A stretch of DNA of 64,000 nucleotides from Cypionkella sp. (GTDB lineage: Bacteria; Pseudomonadota; Alphaproteobacteria; Rhodobacterales; Rhodobacteraceae). Numbering within the stretch: position 1 is the stretch's first letter; the number at the start of each line of letters is the position of its first letter. Positions 39,560 through 49,670 of the stretch are shown piece by piece. The notes below the pieces were generated by a model. It searched no databases, was not told the origin of the DNA, and saw only the letters and a list, made by a program, of their open reading frames with translations. Made by a program: the position numbers and the translations under genes. Location: positions 1 to 64,000 of the forward strand of contig NZ_JAQGKQ010000054.1 of the NCBI RefSeq assembly GCF_028290025.1, in the 5' to 3' direction.

Positions 39560-40948
39560 TCAGGCGTGGATGGCACCGTCACCGCAGGCTAGGGCTGCTT
39601 CGCGCACAGCCTCGCTATATGTAGGGTGAGCGTGGCAAGTTAGGGCTAGGTCTTGTGCCGATGCGCCAAACTCCATTGCTACACAAACCTCGTGGATCAG
39701 GTCGCCTGCGCCGGGGCCGATGATGTGGCAGCCGAGGATACGGTCGGTGGTGGCGTCGGCGAGCATTTTCACGAAACCTTCGGCTTGGAACACCGCTTTT
39801 GCCCGCGCGTTGCCCATGAAGGGGAATTTGCCGACTTTGTAGGCGCGGCCTTGTTCTTTGAGCTGTTCTTCGGTTGCCCCTACGGATGAAACCTCTGGCA
39901 TGGTGTATATCACGCCTGGGATGACGGAATAGTTAACGTGGCCGGCTTTGCCCGCCATGATCTCGGCCAAGGCCATGCCTTCGTCTTCGGCTTTATGCGC
40001 CAGCATTGGGCCTGTGATCGCATCGCCGATAGCATACAAGCCGTTGATATTGGTTGCAAAATGCGCGTCGGTTTTGACTTGGCCGCGTGGTAGCATCTCG
40101 ACCCCCAGCGCCTCTAGCCCCAAGCCTTTGACGTAGGGTTTGCGGCCTGTGGCGACCAGAACGACCTCAGCTTCTAGGCTGGCTTCGGTGTCATTTTTGC
40201 GCAATTTGTAGGTGACTTTGGCGGTTCCGTCTTTGGTTTCAACACCTTGCACGGCGGCACCCAAGATGAACTTAAAGCCTTGTTTCGTCAGGATTTTCTG
40301 GAAGCTTTTCGCGACTTCGGCGTCCATGCCGGGGGTGATCGCGTCAAGATATTCGACCACGGTGACTTCAGTGCCAAGCCGTGCGTAGACCGAGCCCATT
40401 TCCAGACCGATCACGCCAGCGCCGATTACCACCATGGTTTTTGGGATCGAAGGCAGCGTCAAAGCGCCGGTGGAGCTGACCACAATCGTCTCATCCACGG
40501 TGACGCCGGGGAGGGTCGATGGCTCGGAACCCGTTGCAATCACGATGTTTTTCGCCTCGTGCACCTCATCGCCGATCTGCACCTTTCCCGGGGCGGGGAT
40601 GGTGGCCCAGCCTTTCAGCCAAGTGATTTTGTTCTTCTTGAACAGAAACTCGATGCCCTTGGTGTTGCCGTTTACCACGTCTTGTTTGTAGGCTTGCATC
40701 TTGACCCAATCGACGCTCGGAGCACCGCCCATCAGGCCCATTTTCTCAAAGTTTTCATGGACTTCGTGCAAGCTGTGCGTCGCGTGCAGCAGGGCTTTTG
40801 ACGGGATGCAGCCGATGTTCAGGCAGGTGCCGCCAAGGGTTTCGCGGCCCTCAACCACGGCTACATTCAGGCCCAGTTGAGCGGCGCGAATGGCGCAAAC
40901 GTAGCCGCCGGGGCCGGAACCGATGATGATTGCGTCAAAGCTAGCCAT
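39560..40948 (-). CDS. lpdA: Dihydrolipoyl dehydrogenase (E3)
   Basis: This 462-residue flavoprotein reoxidises the lipoyl group of SucB and passes electrons to NAD+. The FAD motif [14 protein letters not shown] is N-terminal. The redox pair is Cys42/Cys47 (GGTCLNIGC), the NAD motif is [14 protein letters not shown], and the base is in [12 protein letters not shown] at 40948 with aggacg upstream was chosen over an earlier in-frame ATG. It completes the 2-oxoglutarate dehydrogenase set with sucA and sucB upstream. Confidence 0.96.
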   Translation of the reverse strand: MASFDAIIIGSGPGGYVCAIRAAQLGLNVAVVEGRETLGGTCLNIGCIPSKALLHATHSLHEVHENFEKMGLMGGAPSVDWVKMQAYKQDVVNGNTKGIEFLFKKNKITWLKGWATIPAPGKVQIGDEVHEAKNIVIATGSEPSTLPGVTVDETIVVSSTGALTLPSIPKTMVVIGAGVIGLEMGSVYARLGTEVTVVEYLDAITPGMDAEVAKSFQKILTKQGFKFILGAAVQGVETKDGTAKVTYKLRKNDTEASLEAEVVLVATGRKPYVKGLGLEALGVEMLPRGQVKTDAHFATNINGLYAIGDAITGPMLAHKAEDEGMALAEIMAGKAGHVNYSVIPGVIYTMPEVSSVGATEEQLKEQGRAYKVGKFPFMGNARAKAVFQAEGFVKMLADATTDRILGCHIIGPGAGDLIHEVCVAMEFGASAQDLALTCHAHPTYSEAVREAALACGDGAIHA

Positions 40949-41001
40949 GAATTTCGTCCTTTGGATGGGGCATTTTAACAAGAGGTTAATTATATGGAAA
41001 C

Positions 41002-41030
41002 GGGCCATTAAACGGCCATTTAACGGCCAT
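41002..41030. repeat. Three 11-bp-spaced ggccat motifs upstream of lpd
   Basis: gggccat at 41002-41008, cggccat at 41013-41019 and cggccat at 41024-41030 are spaced exactly 11 bp. They lie 54-82 bp before the lpd start, mirroring the array at 10560-10590, which lies 63-93 bp before another minus-strand gene. Orientation relative to the gene is the same. Confidence 0.6.
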
Positions 41031-41051
41031 ACGATTTAGCTGATCGAAAAC

Positions 41052-41447
41052 TTAGATCAGCGCCGCGATAATCATCGTGATGGTGGCGATAAAGCCCACC
41101 GCCCAGATTGCCGAGCGCCATGGTGCCCAGCCAAACGCGTAGGCCGGGACGTAGAGCACGCGGGCGGCGAGGTAGGCATAGGCGGCGTATTGCGTCACGG
41201 TCGTCGATTGGTTGCCGAGGGTGACGACCAGCACGGCGATGGTGAACAGGGCCAGCGCCTCAAAATGGTTTTGCAGGGCGCGTTGCAGACGACCCGTGGT
41301 GATCGAGAGCGGCCGCGGCGGTGGGGTGTCGCGCGGGCTGGAGGTGTAGGTGCGGCCAAGCTCCATATTGGCGGGCATGGCGAACAGGCCGAACTGCACG
41401 ACTTGCAGCAGGCCAGCGAGGGCGAGGGTGGTGAGTTCTGGGGTCAT
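41052..41447 (-). CDS. MAPEG family membrane protein
   Basis: This 131-residue protein has four predicted membrane helices and MAPEG hallmarks: RLQRALQNHFEALALFTIAVLV (the active loop RAxxNxxE) and YLAARVLYVPAYAFGWAPWRS. Eukaryotic relatives are glutathione- or eicosanoid-related enzymes, and the bacterial role is unclear. It lies between sucB and lpd in the same direction. Confidence 0.85.
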   Translation of the reverse strand: MTPELTTLALAGLLQVVQFGLFAMPANMELGRTYTSSPRDTPPPRPLSITTGRLQRALQNHFEALALFTIAVLVVTLGNQSTTVTQYAAYAYLAARVLYVPAYAFGWAPWRSAIWAVGFIATITMIIAALI

Positions 41448-41493
41448 TGGGTCATCTCGCTATTGAGGGGCGGGTTTTATCCCGCCCATTAAA

Positions 41494-42756
41494 TCACAAA
41501 TCCATCAACAACCGACGCGGATCTTCCAGCGCCTCTTTCACTCGCACCAAGAACGTCACCGCTCCCTTGCCGTCCACCACCCGATGATCGTAGCTCAGAG
41601 CCAGATACATCATCGGGCGGATGACGATTTGGCCTGCGACGACGACCGGGCGGTCTTGGATTTTGTGCATGCCAAGGATGCCTGATTGCGGCGGGTTCAG
41701 GATCGGCGAGGACATCAGCGAGCCGTAGACGCCGCCGTTCGAGATGGTGAACGAGCCGCCCTGCATCTCGGCCATGGAGAGTTTGCCATCGCGGGCGCGC
41801 AGGCCCAGTTCCGAGATTTTCTTCTCAATTGCCGCAAAGCCCATCTGGTCGGCATCGCGCACGACGGGCACCACAAGGCCGTTCGGGGAGCCGACGGCAA
41901 CGCCCATGTGGACGTAGTTTTTGTAGACGACGTCTTGGCCGTCAATCTCGGCGTTGACCTCGGGGATTTCCTTCAAAGCATGGGTGCAGGCTTTGACGAA
42001 AAACGACATGAAGCCGAGTTTAACGCCGTGTTTCTTCTCGAATATGTCTTTGTATTCGTTGCGCAATCCCATGATCGACGACATATCCACTTCGTTGTAA
42101 GTGGTCAGCATCGCGGCGGTGTTTTGCGCATCTTTCAGGCGGCGCGCGATGGTGGCGCGCAGGCGGGTCATCTTGACGCGTTCCTCGCGGGCGGCATCGT
42201 CAGCCGGGATCGGAGCGCGCGGAATTGCAGCAGGCGCGGGGGCGGCGGTGATCGGAGCGGTGGCGGCAGTGCGCGCCACGTCTTCCTTCATCACCCGGCC
42301 ATCGCGGCCAGTGCCTTGGACTTGATCGGGGGTGAGGCCAGCTTCCTCCATCGCCTTCTTGGCGGAAGGCGCGTTTTCGACGTCACGCGGGGTGATGACT
42401 TCGGGGCCATCGCCGGGCGAGCCGACCAATGCAGCGGCGATCGATTTCGGCTCCTCCGCCTTGGCGGGGATCGTCGGGACTGCAGCGGCCGGGGTTGCGG
42501 CGGGCGTGGCTGTGCCAGTCGCACCCTCGGTCACAATCGCCAGCCGCGCGTTGGCAGCGACGGTTGTGCCTTCGGGGGCAAGGATTTCCGCCAGCACGCC
42601 TGCCACCGGCGAGGGCACTTCGACCGAGACTTTATCGGTCTCAAGTTCGCACAGCATCTCATCCAGCTTGACCGTATCGCCCGGCTTTTTGAACCAAGTC
42701 GAAACCGTGGCTTCCGAGACGCTTTCGCCCAAAGAGGGCACCATTACATCCGTCAT
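41494..42756 (-). CDS. sucB: 2-oxoglutarate dehydrogenase E2, dihydrolipoyl succinyltransferase
   Basis: The 420-residue E2 transfers the succinyl group to CoA. The lipoyl domain has Lys42 (ETDKVSVEV). A linker rich in Ala/Pro, a peripheral subunit-binding domain ([33 protein letters not shown]) and a catalytic domain follow. The active site is His391/Asp395 ([13 protein letters not shown]). It sits 36 bp after sucA. Confidence 0.96.
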   Translation of the reverse strand: MTDVMVPSLGESVSEATVSTWFKKPGDTVKLDEMLCELETDKVSVEVPSPVAGVLAEILAPEGTTVAANARLAIVTEGATGTATPAATPAAAVPTIPAKAEEPKSIAAALVGSPGDGPEVITPRDVENAPSAKKAMEEAGLTPDQVQGTGRDGRVMKEDVARTAATAPITAAPAPAAIPRAPIPADDAAREERVKMTRLRATIARRLKDAQNTAAMLTTYNEVDMSSIMGLRNEYKDIFEKKHGVKLGFMSFFVKACTHALKEIPEVNAEIDGQDVVYKNYVHMGVAVGSPNGLVVPVVRDADQMGFAAIEKKISELGLRARDGKLSMAEMQGGSFTISNGGVYGSLMSSPILNPPQSGILGMHKIQDRPVVVAGQIVIRPMMYLALSYDHRVVDGKGAVTFLVRVKEALEDPRRLLMDL

Positions 42757-42792
42757 TTCATTCTCCTGTGCGCGTCGGCGCTGGGTATTGGG

Positions 42793-45744
42793 TCAGCCGA
42801 GCGCTTCGTTGACCAGGGTTTGCTGTTCGTATTTATGCTTAGATGCCAAGCCAGTCGCAGGCGAAGCCGAAGCTGCGCGGCCTGCATAGCGGGGCCGGGT
42901 GTTGGTGGCGCCGATGCTGATCAGCAACGATTCCAGTTCCGGCTCAATATGTGACCAAGCGCCCATGTTTTTCGGCTCCTCTTGGCACCAGACCCATTCG
43001 GCAGCTTTGAAGCGCGAGAGTTCAGCCGTCAGCGACTGCTTCGGCACCGGATAAAGCTGCTCAACCCGCAGCAGATAGGTGTCGGTGATGCCGCGCGCGT
43101 CGCGTTCGGCCAGCAGGTCGTAGTAGACCTTGCCCGAGCAGAGCACGACACGTTTGATCTGGTCATCCGCGTTCAGTTTGGTTTCCGAATGGCCCTTCTG
43201 CGCATCATCCCACAAAACGCGGTGGAAATAGCTGCCATCGGTGAAATCGGACGCATCAGACACCGCCATCGGGTGACGCAGCAGCGATTTCGGCGTCATC
43301 AGGATCAGCGGTTTGCGGAAATCGCGGTGCAGCTGGCGGCGCAGGATGTGGAAGTAGTTCGAGGGCGTGGTGCAGTTTGCCACGATCCAGTTGTCATGCG
43401 CCGACATCTGCAAGAAGCGTTCCAACCGCGCCGAGGAGTGTTCCGGGCCTTGGCCTTCATAACCGTGCGGCAAAAGACACACGAGGCCGGACATCCGCAG
43501 CCATTTGCTCTCACCCGAGTTGATGAACTGGTCGAACATGATCTGCGCGCCGTTGGCGAAATCGCCAAATTGGGCTTCCCACATCGTCAGAGCGTTGGGT
43601 TCGGACAGCGAATAGCCGTATTCAAAGCCCAAAACCGCATATTCCGACAGCATCGAGTCGATGACTTCATAGCGCGCTTGGCCGGGGCGGATGTGGTTCA
43701 GCGGGTAGTGCCGTTCCTCGGTGGTCTGGTCGATGAAGGCCGAATGGCGCTGGCTAAAGGTGCCACGGGTGCAATCCTGACCCGATAGGCGCACCGGGAA
43801 GCCTTCGACTTGCAAGGAGCCAAACGCAAGCGCTTCGGCGGTGGACCAATCGAAGCCCGCGCCAGTTTCGAACATTTTCTTTTTGGACTCAAGCTGGCGC
43901 GCGACGGTTTTGTGAATGTCAAAACCTTCGGGAATGCGGGTCAAAGCGGCACCGATTTCGGCCATCGTCTCGGGTTTGATCCAAGTATCGCCGCGTTGAT
44001 AATTGTCGAGGTCTTTGGTTTTCATCGCCTTCCAGCGACCGTCCAGCCAATCGGCTTTGTTGGGCTTGTAGTCTTTGCCGACTTCAAATTCTTCATTCAG
44101 GCGGGCTTGGAATGCCGCCTTCATATCCTCAATCTCGCCTTCCGGGATCAGGCCATCGGCAACCAAACGGTCGGTGTAAAGCTGCAAAGTGGTCTTTTGC
44201 TTGCGGATCGTGGTGTACATCGCCGGGTTGGTGAACATCGGCTCGTCGCCTTCGTTGTGACCAAAGCGGCGGTAGCAGAAGATATCCAACACCACGTCTT
44301 TATGGAAGGTCTGGCGGAACTCGGTGGCAACTTTCGCTGCATGAACAACGGCTTCCGGGTCATCACCATTCACATGGAAGATCGGCGCTTCGACCATCAA
44401 GGCGATATCGGTGGGGTAGGGGCTGGAGCGGCTGTAGGCCGGGGCGGTGGTAAAGCCGATCTGGTTGTTCACGATGATATGCATGGTGCCGCCGGTGCGG
44501 TGGCCTTTCAGCCCCGACAGACCAAAACATTCGGCAATAACGCCTTGGCCCGCAAAGGCCGCATCACCGTGCAGCAGAACCGGCAGCACTTGGCTGCGCT
44601 CGCTATCGCCAAACTGATCTTGCTTGGCGCGCACTTTGCCCAAGACCACTGGGTTCACCGCCTCCAAATGCGAGGGGTTTGCGGTCAGCGAAAGGTGAAC
44701 CGTGTTGCCGTCAAAGGTGCGGTCGCTGGACGCGCCAAGGTGATATTTCACGTCGCCCGAGCCATCGACGTCTTCCGGCTTATAGCTGCCGCCTTGGAAT
44801 TCGTTGAAAATCGCGCGGTAGGGTTTTTGCAGCACGTTCGAGAGCACGTTCAGGCGGCCCCGGTGCGGCATCCCGAAAATCACCTCGCGCACGCCCATCG
44901 CGCCGCCACGTTTGATGATCGCTTCCATCGCCGGGATCAGTGCTTCGGCCCCGTCAAGACCGAACCGTTTGGTGCCCATGTATTTAACATGGAGGAACTT
45001 TTCGTAGCCCTCAGCCTCAACCAGTTTGTTCAAGATGGCCTTGCGACCCTCACGGGTGAACTGGATTTCCTTGCCGTAACCTTCGATGCGCTCTTTGAGC
45101 CACGCCGATTGAGCGGGGTCGGAGATGTGCATGAATTGCAGCGCGAAGGTGCCGCAATAGGTGCGCTTCACGATGTCGATGATCTGGCGCATCGAGGCAA
45201 CGTCTAGCCCCAGCACGTTGTCGATGAAGATCGGGCGATCCATATCGGATTCTTCAAAGCCGTAGGAAATCGGCTCCAACTCGGGGTGATTGCCGCGATC
45301 GGTCATACCCAGCGGGTCAAGATCGGCGGCAAGGTGGCCGCGAATACGGTAGGCGCGGATGATCATGATGGCGCGGATGCTATCTAGCACGGCGCGCTGC
45401 ACCTGCGCATCGGTCAGGCTGACGCCTTTTTCGGCGGCCTTCTCGGCGATTTTCTTGCCAGCGCCTTTGGGTTCAGGAGCCACCGGCCATTCGCCCGTCA
45501 TCGCCCCGGTCATATCATCCGAAGGCGTCGGCGGCCAGTCGGCGCGGCCCCACGACGGCCCGGTGGCCTGCCGTTTGGCATCCATCTCTGGCTCTGCCAG
45601 CGAGCGGAAGAAATCCGCCCATTGCGCATCGACCGACGCCGGGTTGGCGGCGTAGTTCGCTGCGAGTTGGTCGATATAATCCGCATTCGCGCCTTGCAGG
45701 AAGCTAGAGGCGTGGAATTGCGAGTTGGGGGATTGTTCGGTCAT
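42793..45744 (-). CDS. sucA: 2-oxoglutarate dehydrogenase E1 (thiamine-dependent)
   Basis: The 983-residue E1 decarboxylates 2-oxoglutarate and succinylates E2. The N-terminus FLQGANADYIDQLAANYAANP is E1o-specific. The thiamine-diphosphate region contains MPHRGRLNVLSNV and the metal-binding GDAAF..GQGVIAE and NNQIGFTT. Further on lie RRFGHNEGDEP and WEAQFGDFANGAQIMFDQFI. Length is normal. A large antisense open frame over this gene is a coding shadow. Confidence 0.97.
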   Translation of the reverse strand: MTEQSPNSQFHASSFLQGANADYIDQLAANYAANPASVDAQWADFFRSLAEPEMDAKRQATGPSWGRADWPPTPSDDMTGAMTGEWPVAPEPKGAGKKIAEKAAEKGVSLTDAQVQRAVLDSIRAIMIIRAYRIRGHLAADLDPLGMTDRGNHPELEPISYGFEESDMDRPIFIDNVLGLDVASMRQIIDIVKRTYCGTFALQFMHISDPAQSAWLKERIEGYGKEIQFTREGRKAILNKLVEAEGYEKFLHVKYMGTKRFGLDGAEALIPAMEAIIKRGGAMGVREVIFGMPHRGRLNVLSNVLQKPYRAIFNEFQGGSYKPEDVDGSGDVKYHLGASSDRTFDGNTVHLSLTANPSHLEAVNPVVLGKVRAKQDQFGDSERSQVLPVLLHGDAAFAGQGVIAECFGLSGLKGHRTGGTMHIIVNNQIGFTTAPAYSRSSPYPTDIALMVEAPIFHVNGDDPEAVVHAAKVATEFRQTFHKDVVLDIFCYRRFGHNEGDEPMFTNPAMYTTIRKQKTTLQLYTDRLVADGLIPEGEIEDMKAAFQARLNEEFEVGKDYKPNKADWLDGRWKAMKTKDLDNYQRGDTWIKPETMAEIGAALTRIPEGFDIHKTVARQLESKKKMFETGAGFDWSTAEALAFGSLQVEGFPVRLSGQDCTRGTFSQRHSAFIDQTTEERHYPLNHIRPGQARYEVIDSMLSEYAVLGFEYGYSLSEPNALTMWEAQFGDFANGAQIMFDQFINSGESKWLRMSGLVCLLPHGYEGQGPEHSSARLERFLQMSAHDNWIVANCTTPSNYFHILRRQLHRDFRKPLILMTPKSLLRHPMAVSDASDFTDGSYFHRVLWDDAQKGHSETKLNADDQIKRVVLCSGKVYYDLLAERDARGITDTYLLRVEQLYPVPKQSLTAELSRFKAAEWVWCQEEPKNMGAWSHIEPELESLLISIGATNTRPRYAGRAASASPATGLASKHKYEQQTLVNEALG

Positions 45745-45794
45745 TTGGATGCCTCACCTTGAAGGAAGCTTGAAAAAAAATGCAGTGTATGGGT

Positions 45795-46157
45795 TCACTT
45801 GCAGCGCACCATCAGCTTGCGGACACCTGGCATAGTGTCAGGATGCTCCAACGCCTTGTCCTCGGCGGAAACGAGGTTTTTGCCATAGAACGCACAGATG
45901 CGCGCAGGGGCCGCATCAAGCTGGGCGCGGTTTATGTTCTGAGCATAGTAGAAAACGTCATAGAGCATTTGGCCACCGCCGTCCGATATGCCTTGTATTG
46001 CTAGCAGCGCCGACCTGTCGATGCCAGACGCGGCCTCAACGCTGCTGGACACAGTATCAACCTTTGTCTGCGTGGTGGAGGGGGCCGGAACACATGCCGC
46101 CAAGATCGCGGTTGCGAATGCCAGCACACCAGCATGCTTCAGGAAGATTTTTCTCAT
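45795..46157 (-). CDS. Putative lipoprotein of unknown function
   Basis: ATG at 46157 gives a 120-residue protein with a lipoprotein signal (FLKHAGVLAFATAILAAC; lipobox LAAC). The mature part contains SALLAIQGISDGGGQMLYDVFYYAQN and two cysteines (RICAFYG, VRCK). No family is recognised. It lies between sucD and sucA on the same strand, which is unexpected for an envelope protein but could still share the transcript. Confidence 0.65.
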   Translation of the reverse strand: MRKIFLKHAGVLAFATAILAACVPAPSTTQTKVDTVSSSVEAASGIDRSALLAIQGISDGGGQMLYDVFYYAQNINRAQLDAAPARICAFYGKNLVSAEDKALEHPDTMPGVRKLMVRCK

Positions 46158-46220
46158 GGTTACTTTTCTACCTTTCTCAATTGACGCCTCTTTCATAGCT
46201 ACAAGAGAGGTTTCAAAACA

Positions 46221-47105
46221 TTACTTTCCAATCGCCGCCAGCACGGCCTCGCCCAAGGTCGCTGGGCTGTCGGCTACGATGATGCCGGCCATTTTCATCG
46301 CCTCGATCTTCGATTGGGCGTCGCCTTTGCCGCCTGCGACGATGGCTCCTGCGTGGCCCATGCGGCGGCCTTCGGGTGCGGTGCGGCCTGCGATGAAGCC
46401 AGCGGTGGGTTTCCAGCGGCCGCGTTTCTTCTCATCGGCAAGGAACTGGGCTGCGTCTTCTTCCGCAGCGCCGCCAATTTCACCGATCATGATGATCGAA
46501 TGGGTGTCGGGGTCGGCGAGGAACATCTCAAGGATATCAATGTGTTCCGAGCCCTTGATCGGATCGCCGCCGATGCCGACAGCCGAGGATTGGCCTAAGC
46601 CTACGTCGGTGGTCTGCTTGACGGCCTCATAAGTCAGCGTGCCGGAGCGTGACACCACCCCGACCGAGCCCTTCGAGAAAATGCTGCCCGGCATGATGCC
46701 GATTTTGCATTCTCCGGGGGTCATCACACCGGGGCAGTTCGGCCCGATCAGGCGGGATTTCGAGTTGATCAGCGCGCGCTTCACCTTCATCATATCCAGC
46801 ACCGGGATGCCTTCGGTGATGCAAACGATCAATTCCATCTCGGCATCAATCGCCTCAAGAATGCTGTCCGCGGCGAAGGGCGGCGGCACGTAGATCACGC
46901 TGGCATTGGCACCCGTGACCGCGCGGGCCTCGTGAACAGAGTCGAACACCGGCAGGTTGAGGTGGCTGGAACCGCCCTTGCCGGGGGTGACGCCGCCGAC
47001 CATTTTGGTGCCGTAAGCGATGGCTTGTTCAGAGTGGAACGTGCCTTGGCTGCCAGTGAAGCCTTGGCAGATGACGCGGGTGTTCGAGTTTACAAGTACG
47101 GCCAT
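46221..47105 (-). CDS. sucD: Succinyl-CoA synthetase alpha subunit
   Basis: This 294-residue subunit carries the CoA-binding Rossmann part ([32 protein letters not shown]) and the phosphohistidine loop in [11 protein letters not shown]. It makes ATP or GTP by converting succinyl-CoA to succinate. It is separated from sucC by two unrelated small genes, an uncommon arrangement. Confidence 0.96.
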   Translation of the reverse strand: MAVLVNSNTRVICQGFTGSQGTFHSEQAIAYGTKMVGGVTPGKGGSSHLNLPVFDSVHEARAVTGANASVIYVPPPFAADSILEAIDAEMELIVCITEGIPVLDMMKVKRALINSKSRLIGPNCPGVMTPGECKIGIMPGSIFSKGSVGVVSRSGTLTYEAVKQTTDVGLGQSSAVGIGGDPIKGSEHIDILEMFLADPDTHSIIMIGEIGGAAEEDAAQFLADEKKRGRWKPTAGFIAGRTAPEGRRMGHAGAIVAGGKGDAQSKIEAMKMAGIIVADSPATLGEAVLAAIGK

Positions 47106-47195
47106 TAGCGCGTTCCTTCGATGGTCAATCTTTTGCGGGCGAGGCCGGAGGCGTTGGCCTTGATGAGTTCGGTGGCGGAGGCGGGGCGCAGCGAT

Positions 47196-47729
47196 CTAGG
47201 GTTCGACAAGATAGACCCCCTGCTGGTAGCCGTGTTCGGTTTCGTCGTCGTAGTCGATGCCAGCTTGGGTAAAGCTGGCATGGATGCGTTTGGTGTTGGC
47301 GGGGCAGCCAGCATCTGCGACGGCTTCGGCAAAGTTCAGACCGATGCGGACATGGCCGAGTTCATGGTCGAGCAGGGCGGTCGCCATGCGGTCAAATTCT
47401 TCAGCCTGAACCTCGGTCAGATCGGCGTCGTCGGCGAGTTCGGGCATGGTGATTTCAGCGGTAACACTGGTTTCGCAAGCACCGTTCCAGTTGGCATACC
47501 AATTTGTAAACGCCCAATAGCCCTTAGGCCCACCGGATTCCATCTGCGCCTGCACCTCTGCCAGCGATGATCCGGTGACTTGGTAGGTGGAGACGTCGAT
47601 CTCGGCCTCATCATAGATATCAGCGTGGGCGGGGCTAACGAGGGCCAACGCTGCCAGCACCGCAAAGCCAGCCCGCGCGCGGATAAGGCGCGGGTTAGGT
47701 TGGGGGTGTTGGGTGGCGGTGGAGGTCAT
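47196..47729 (-). CDS. Exported DUF922 putative zinc protease
   Basis: The 177-residue product has a signal peptide (AGFAVLAALALVSPAHA) followed by a DUF922 domain. A metal-binding motif LLDHELGHVRIGLNFAEA (HELGH, then H or E) is present. Cysteine pairs suggest periplasmic folding. ATG at 47729 has aaggacc upstream. It lies between sucD and the next exported protein gene, all on the minus strand. Confidence 0.75.
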   Translation of the reverse strand: MTSTATQHPQPNPRLIRARAGFAVLAALALVSPAHADIYDEAEIDVSTYQVTGSSLAEVQAQMESGGPKGYWAFTNWYANWNGACETSVTAEITMPELADDADLTEVQAEEFDRMATALLDHELGHVRIGLNFAEAVADAGCPANTKRIHASFTQAGIDYDDETEHGYQQGVYLVEP

Positions 47730-47784
47730 GGTGGTCCTTGGAGTGAGGCGGTTGGGTAGTGATCGGCCGGATTCCGCCCGTCGT

Positions 47785-48261
47785 TTATTCTTTCGGTGTC
47801 GCCTCAAACCTCACGCCACTGTCGCTATCAGAGCCGCAGGTCGGGTCGTTGCCAGCCGAGGTGATGGTGGCGCTTACTCCGGTGTCGAAATCAAGCCGAG
47901 TGCAGCCCATGTCATCCTTTGAGTAGACAAACGGCGCGCCTTCTACGCCGCCAAGTGCTGCGGCAAGGATTTCCGACGCGGTGGCGCTGTCAACACTGCC
48001 GCTTTCGACATGGCAGAAAGATCCCTCGGCCATGTAGACAATCGTGTCATTGCCGACACCGGGATAGAAATAGACCAAACCTTCTTCGCCTTCGTCATTG
48101 CGTGTCCAGCTTAGACTGGTCAGCATGGCTTCGGTCAGATCAACTTGGTTGCCGCCCGACATGCACGCCATGTAGCCTTCAACCAATTGGCTGTGCGGAT
48201 CGGCGTCTTGCGCCGCGGCCGAGCCTGCCAACAGCGCAAAAATGGCGGCGCTTCGGATCAT
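47785..48261 (-). CDS. Exported hypothetical protein
   Basis: This 158-residue protein has a signal peptide ([14 protein letters not shown]) and then an acidic domain with four cysteines ([29 protein letters not shown]). It begins inside the sucC stop (ATGA), so its translation is linked to sucC. No family is recognised. Confidence 0.68.
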   Translation of the reverse strand: MIRSAAIFALLAGSAAAQDADPHSQLVEGYMACMSGGNQVDLTEAMLTSLSWTRNDEGEEGLVYFYPGVGNDTIVYMAEGSFCHVESGSVDSATASEILAAALGGVEGAPFVYSKDDMGCTRLDFDTGVSATITSAGNDPTCGSDSDSGVRFEATPKE

Positions 48262-49451
48262 CCCTTCACAGCCTTAACAATCTTCTGCGCGGCGTCGCTC
48301 AGGTTATCCGCAGCGATCACGTTCAGCCCCGAATTGCGGATGATGTCTTTACCCAACTCCACGTTGGTGCCTTCAAGGCGGACCACCAGCGGCACCTTGA
48401 GGCCGACTTCTTTTACCGCGGCTATCACGCCTTCGGCGATGATGTCGCAGCGCATGATGCCGCCGAAGATGTTGACGAGGATGCCTTTGACTTGCGGGTC
48501 AGAGGTGATGATTTTGAATGCCTCGGTGACTTTTTCTTTGGTGGCACCGCCGCCGACGTCGAGGAAGTTGGCAGGCTCGGCACCATACAGCTTGATGATG
48601 TCCATCGTCGCCATCGCGAGGCCAGCGCCGTTGACCATGCAGCCGATTTCGCCATCCAGCGCGATGTAGTTCAGATCGAATTTCGAGGCGGCGAGTTCTT
48701 TCGGATCTTCCTCGGTCTCATCGCGCAGGGCGGCTATATCGGGGTGGCGATACATCGCGTTGCCGTCAAAGCTCATCTTCGCGTCGAGCAGTTTCAGGTT
48801 GCCATCGGTCATCACCACCAGCGGGTTAATCTCTAGCATGTCCATGTCTTTTTCGACGAACAGACGGTAGAGGTTCTTCACGATTCCAACGCATTGCTTG
48901 ACTTGAGCGCCTTCCAGACCCAGCACGAAAGCGACGCGGCGGCCGTGGAAATCGGAATAGCCAGTGGCAGGATCAACGTCGAACGAGATGATCTTGTCGG
49001 GGGTGTTGTGGGCAACGTCTTCGATTGACATGCCGCCTTCGGTCGAGACCACAAACGAAATCCGGCTGGAGTTACGGTCAATCAGCATGGCGAGGTAAAG
49101 CTCGCGGGCAATATCGCTGCCGTCTTCGATATAGATTCGGTTGACCTGTTTGCCCGCAGGACCGGTCTGCTCTGTCACCAACGTGCGGCCAAGCATTTGG
49201 CGCGCAAATTCAGCAGCCTCCCCCACCGAGCGGGCCAGACGGACGCCACCTTTTTCACCAGCCTCAGCTTCCTTGAAGTGGCCCTTACCGCGACCACCCG
49301 CATGGATTTGCGCCTTGACCACCCAGAGCGGGCCGTCGAGTTCGCCCGCCGCAGATTTGGCATCTTCTGCCTTGGTTACGGCGCGGCCATCGGATACCGG
49401 AATGCCGTAGCTGCGCAGCAGGGCCTTGGCCTGGTATTCATGGATGTTCAT
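48258..49451 (-). CDS. sucC: Succinyl-CoA synthetase beta subunit
   Basis: This 397-residue ATP-grasp subunit begins [22 protein letters not shown] and has the nucleotide-binding [16 protein letters not shown]. The interface region [21 protein letters not shown] and [19 protein letters not shown] follow. It is the first gene of the suc cluster here. Two palindromes upstream (49548-49578) are candidate control sites. Confidence 0.97.
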   Translation of the reverse strand: MNIHEYQAKALLRSYGIPVSDGRAVTKAEDAKSAAGELDGPLWVVKAQIHAGGRGKGHFKEAEAGEKGGVRLARSVGEAAEFARQMLGRTLVTEQTGPAGKQVNRIYIEDGSDIARELYLAMLIDRNSSRISFVVSTEGGMSIEDVAHNTPDKIISFDVDPATGYSDFHGRRVAFVLGLEGAQVKQCVGIVKNLYRLFVEKDMDMLEINPLVVMTDGNLKLLDAKMSFDGNAMYRHPDIAALRDETEEDPKELAASKFDLNYIALDGEIGCMVNGAGLAMATMDIIKLYGAEPANFLDVGGGATKEKVTEAFKIITSDPQVKGILVNIFGGIMRCDIIAEGVIAAVKEVGLKVPLVVRLEGTNVELGKDIIRNSGLNVIAADNLSDAAQKIVKAVKG

Positions 49452-49547
49452 GGATCTGTCCCATCAGCTTGGATTTGCAGGTGGTGTGGCATAAATATGG
49501 GCATTAAGAAAACCGGAAAGAACAGGCACTGGCAGAAAACCGACATT

Positions 49548-49578
49548 TGTGATCACACGCAAAAAAATTGTGATCACA
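49548..49578. promoter_or_regulatory. Two perfect TGTGATCACA palindromes upstream of sucC
   Basis: tgtgatcaca occurs at 49548-49557 and 49569-49578, 21 bp apart (two helical turns), each followed by cg. They lie about 100 bp upstream of sucC and 93 bp before the divergent glycosyltransferase gene. The symmetry fits a dimeric repressor of GntR, MarR or Fnr/Crp style, but I cannot assign one. The remaining intergenic bases (49452-49670) show no gene. Confidence 0.6.
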
Positions 49579-49670
49579 CGTATGGAAATGTTAAGAATAT
49601 CAAGGCTTGCCGTTGGCGCTAACGCTCGGCATGTTGTGGTTAAGATATAGTACGGGATGGCAACAGTTCG

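Noticed and set aside
43810..45207. 465-codon open frame opposite sucA
   Set aside because: It is antisense to a fully supported sucA, and its composition is typical of shadow frames.
47105..47332. 75-codon frame between sucD and the DUF922 gene
   Set aside because: It overlaps the end of the DUF922 gene in another frame, and its low-complexity Ser/Ala/Pro composition suggests a shadow.
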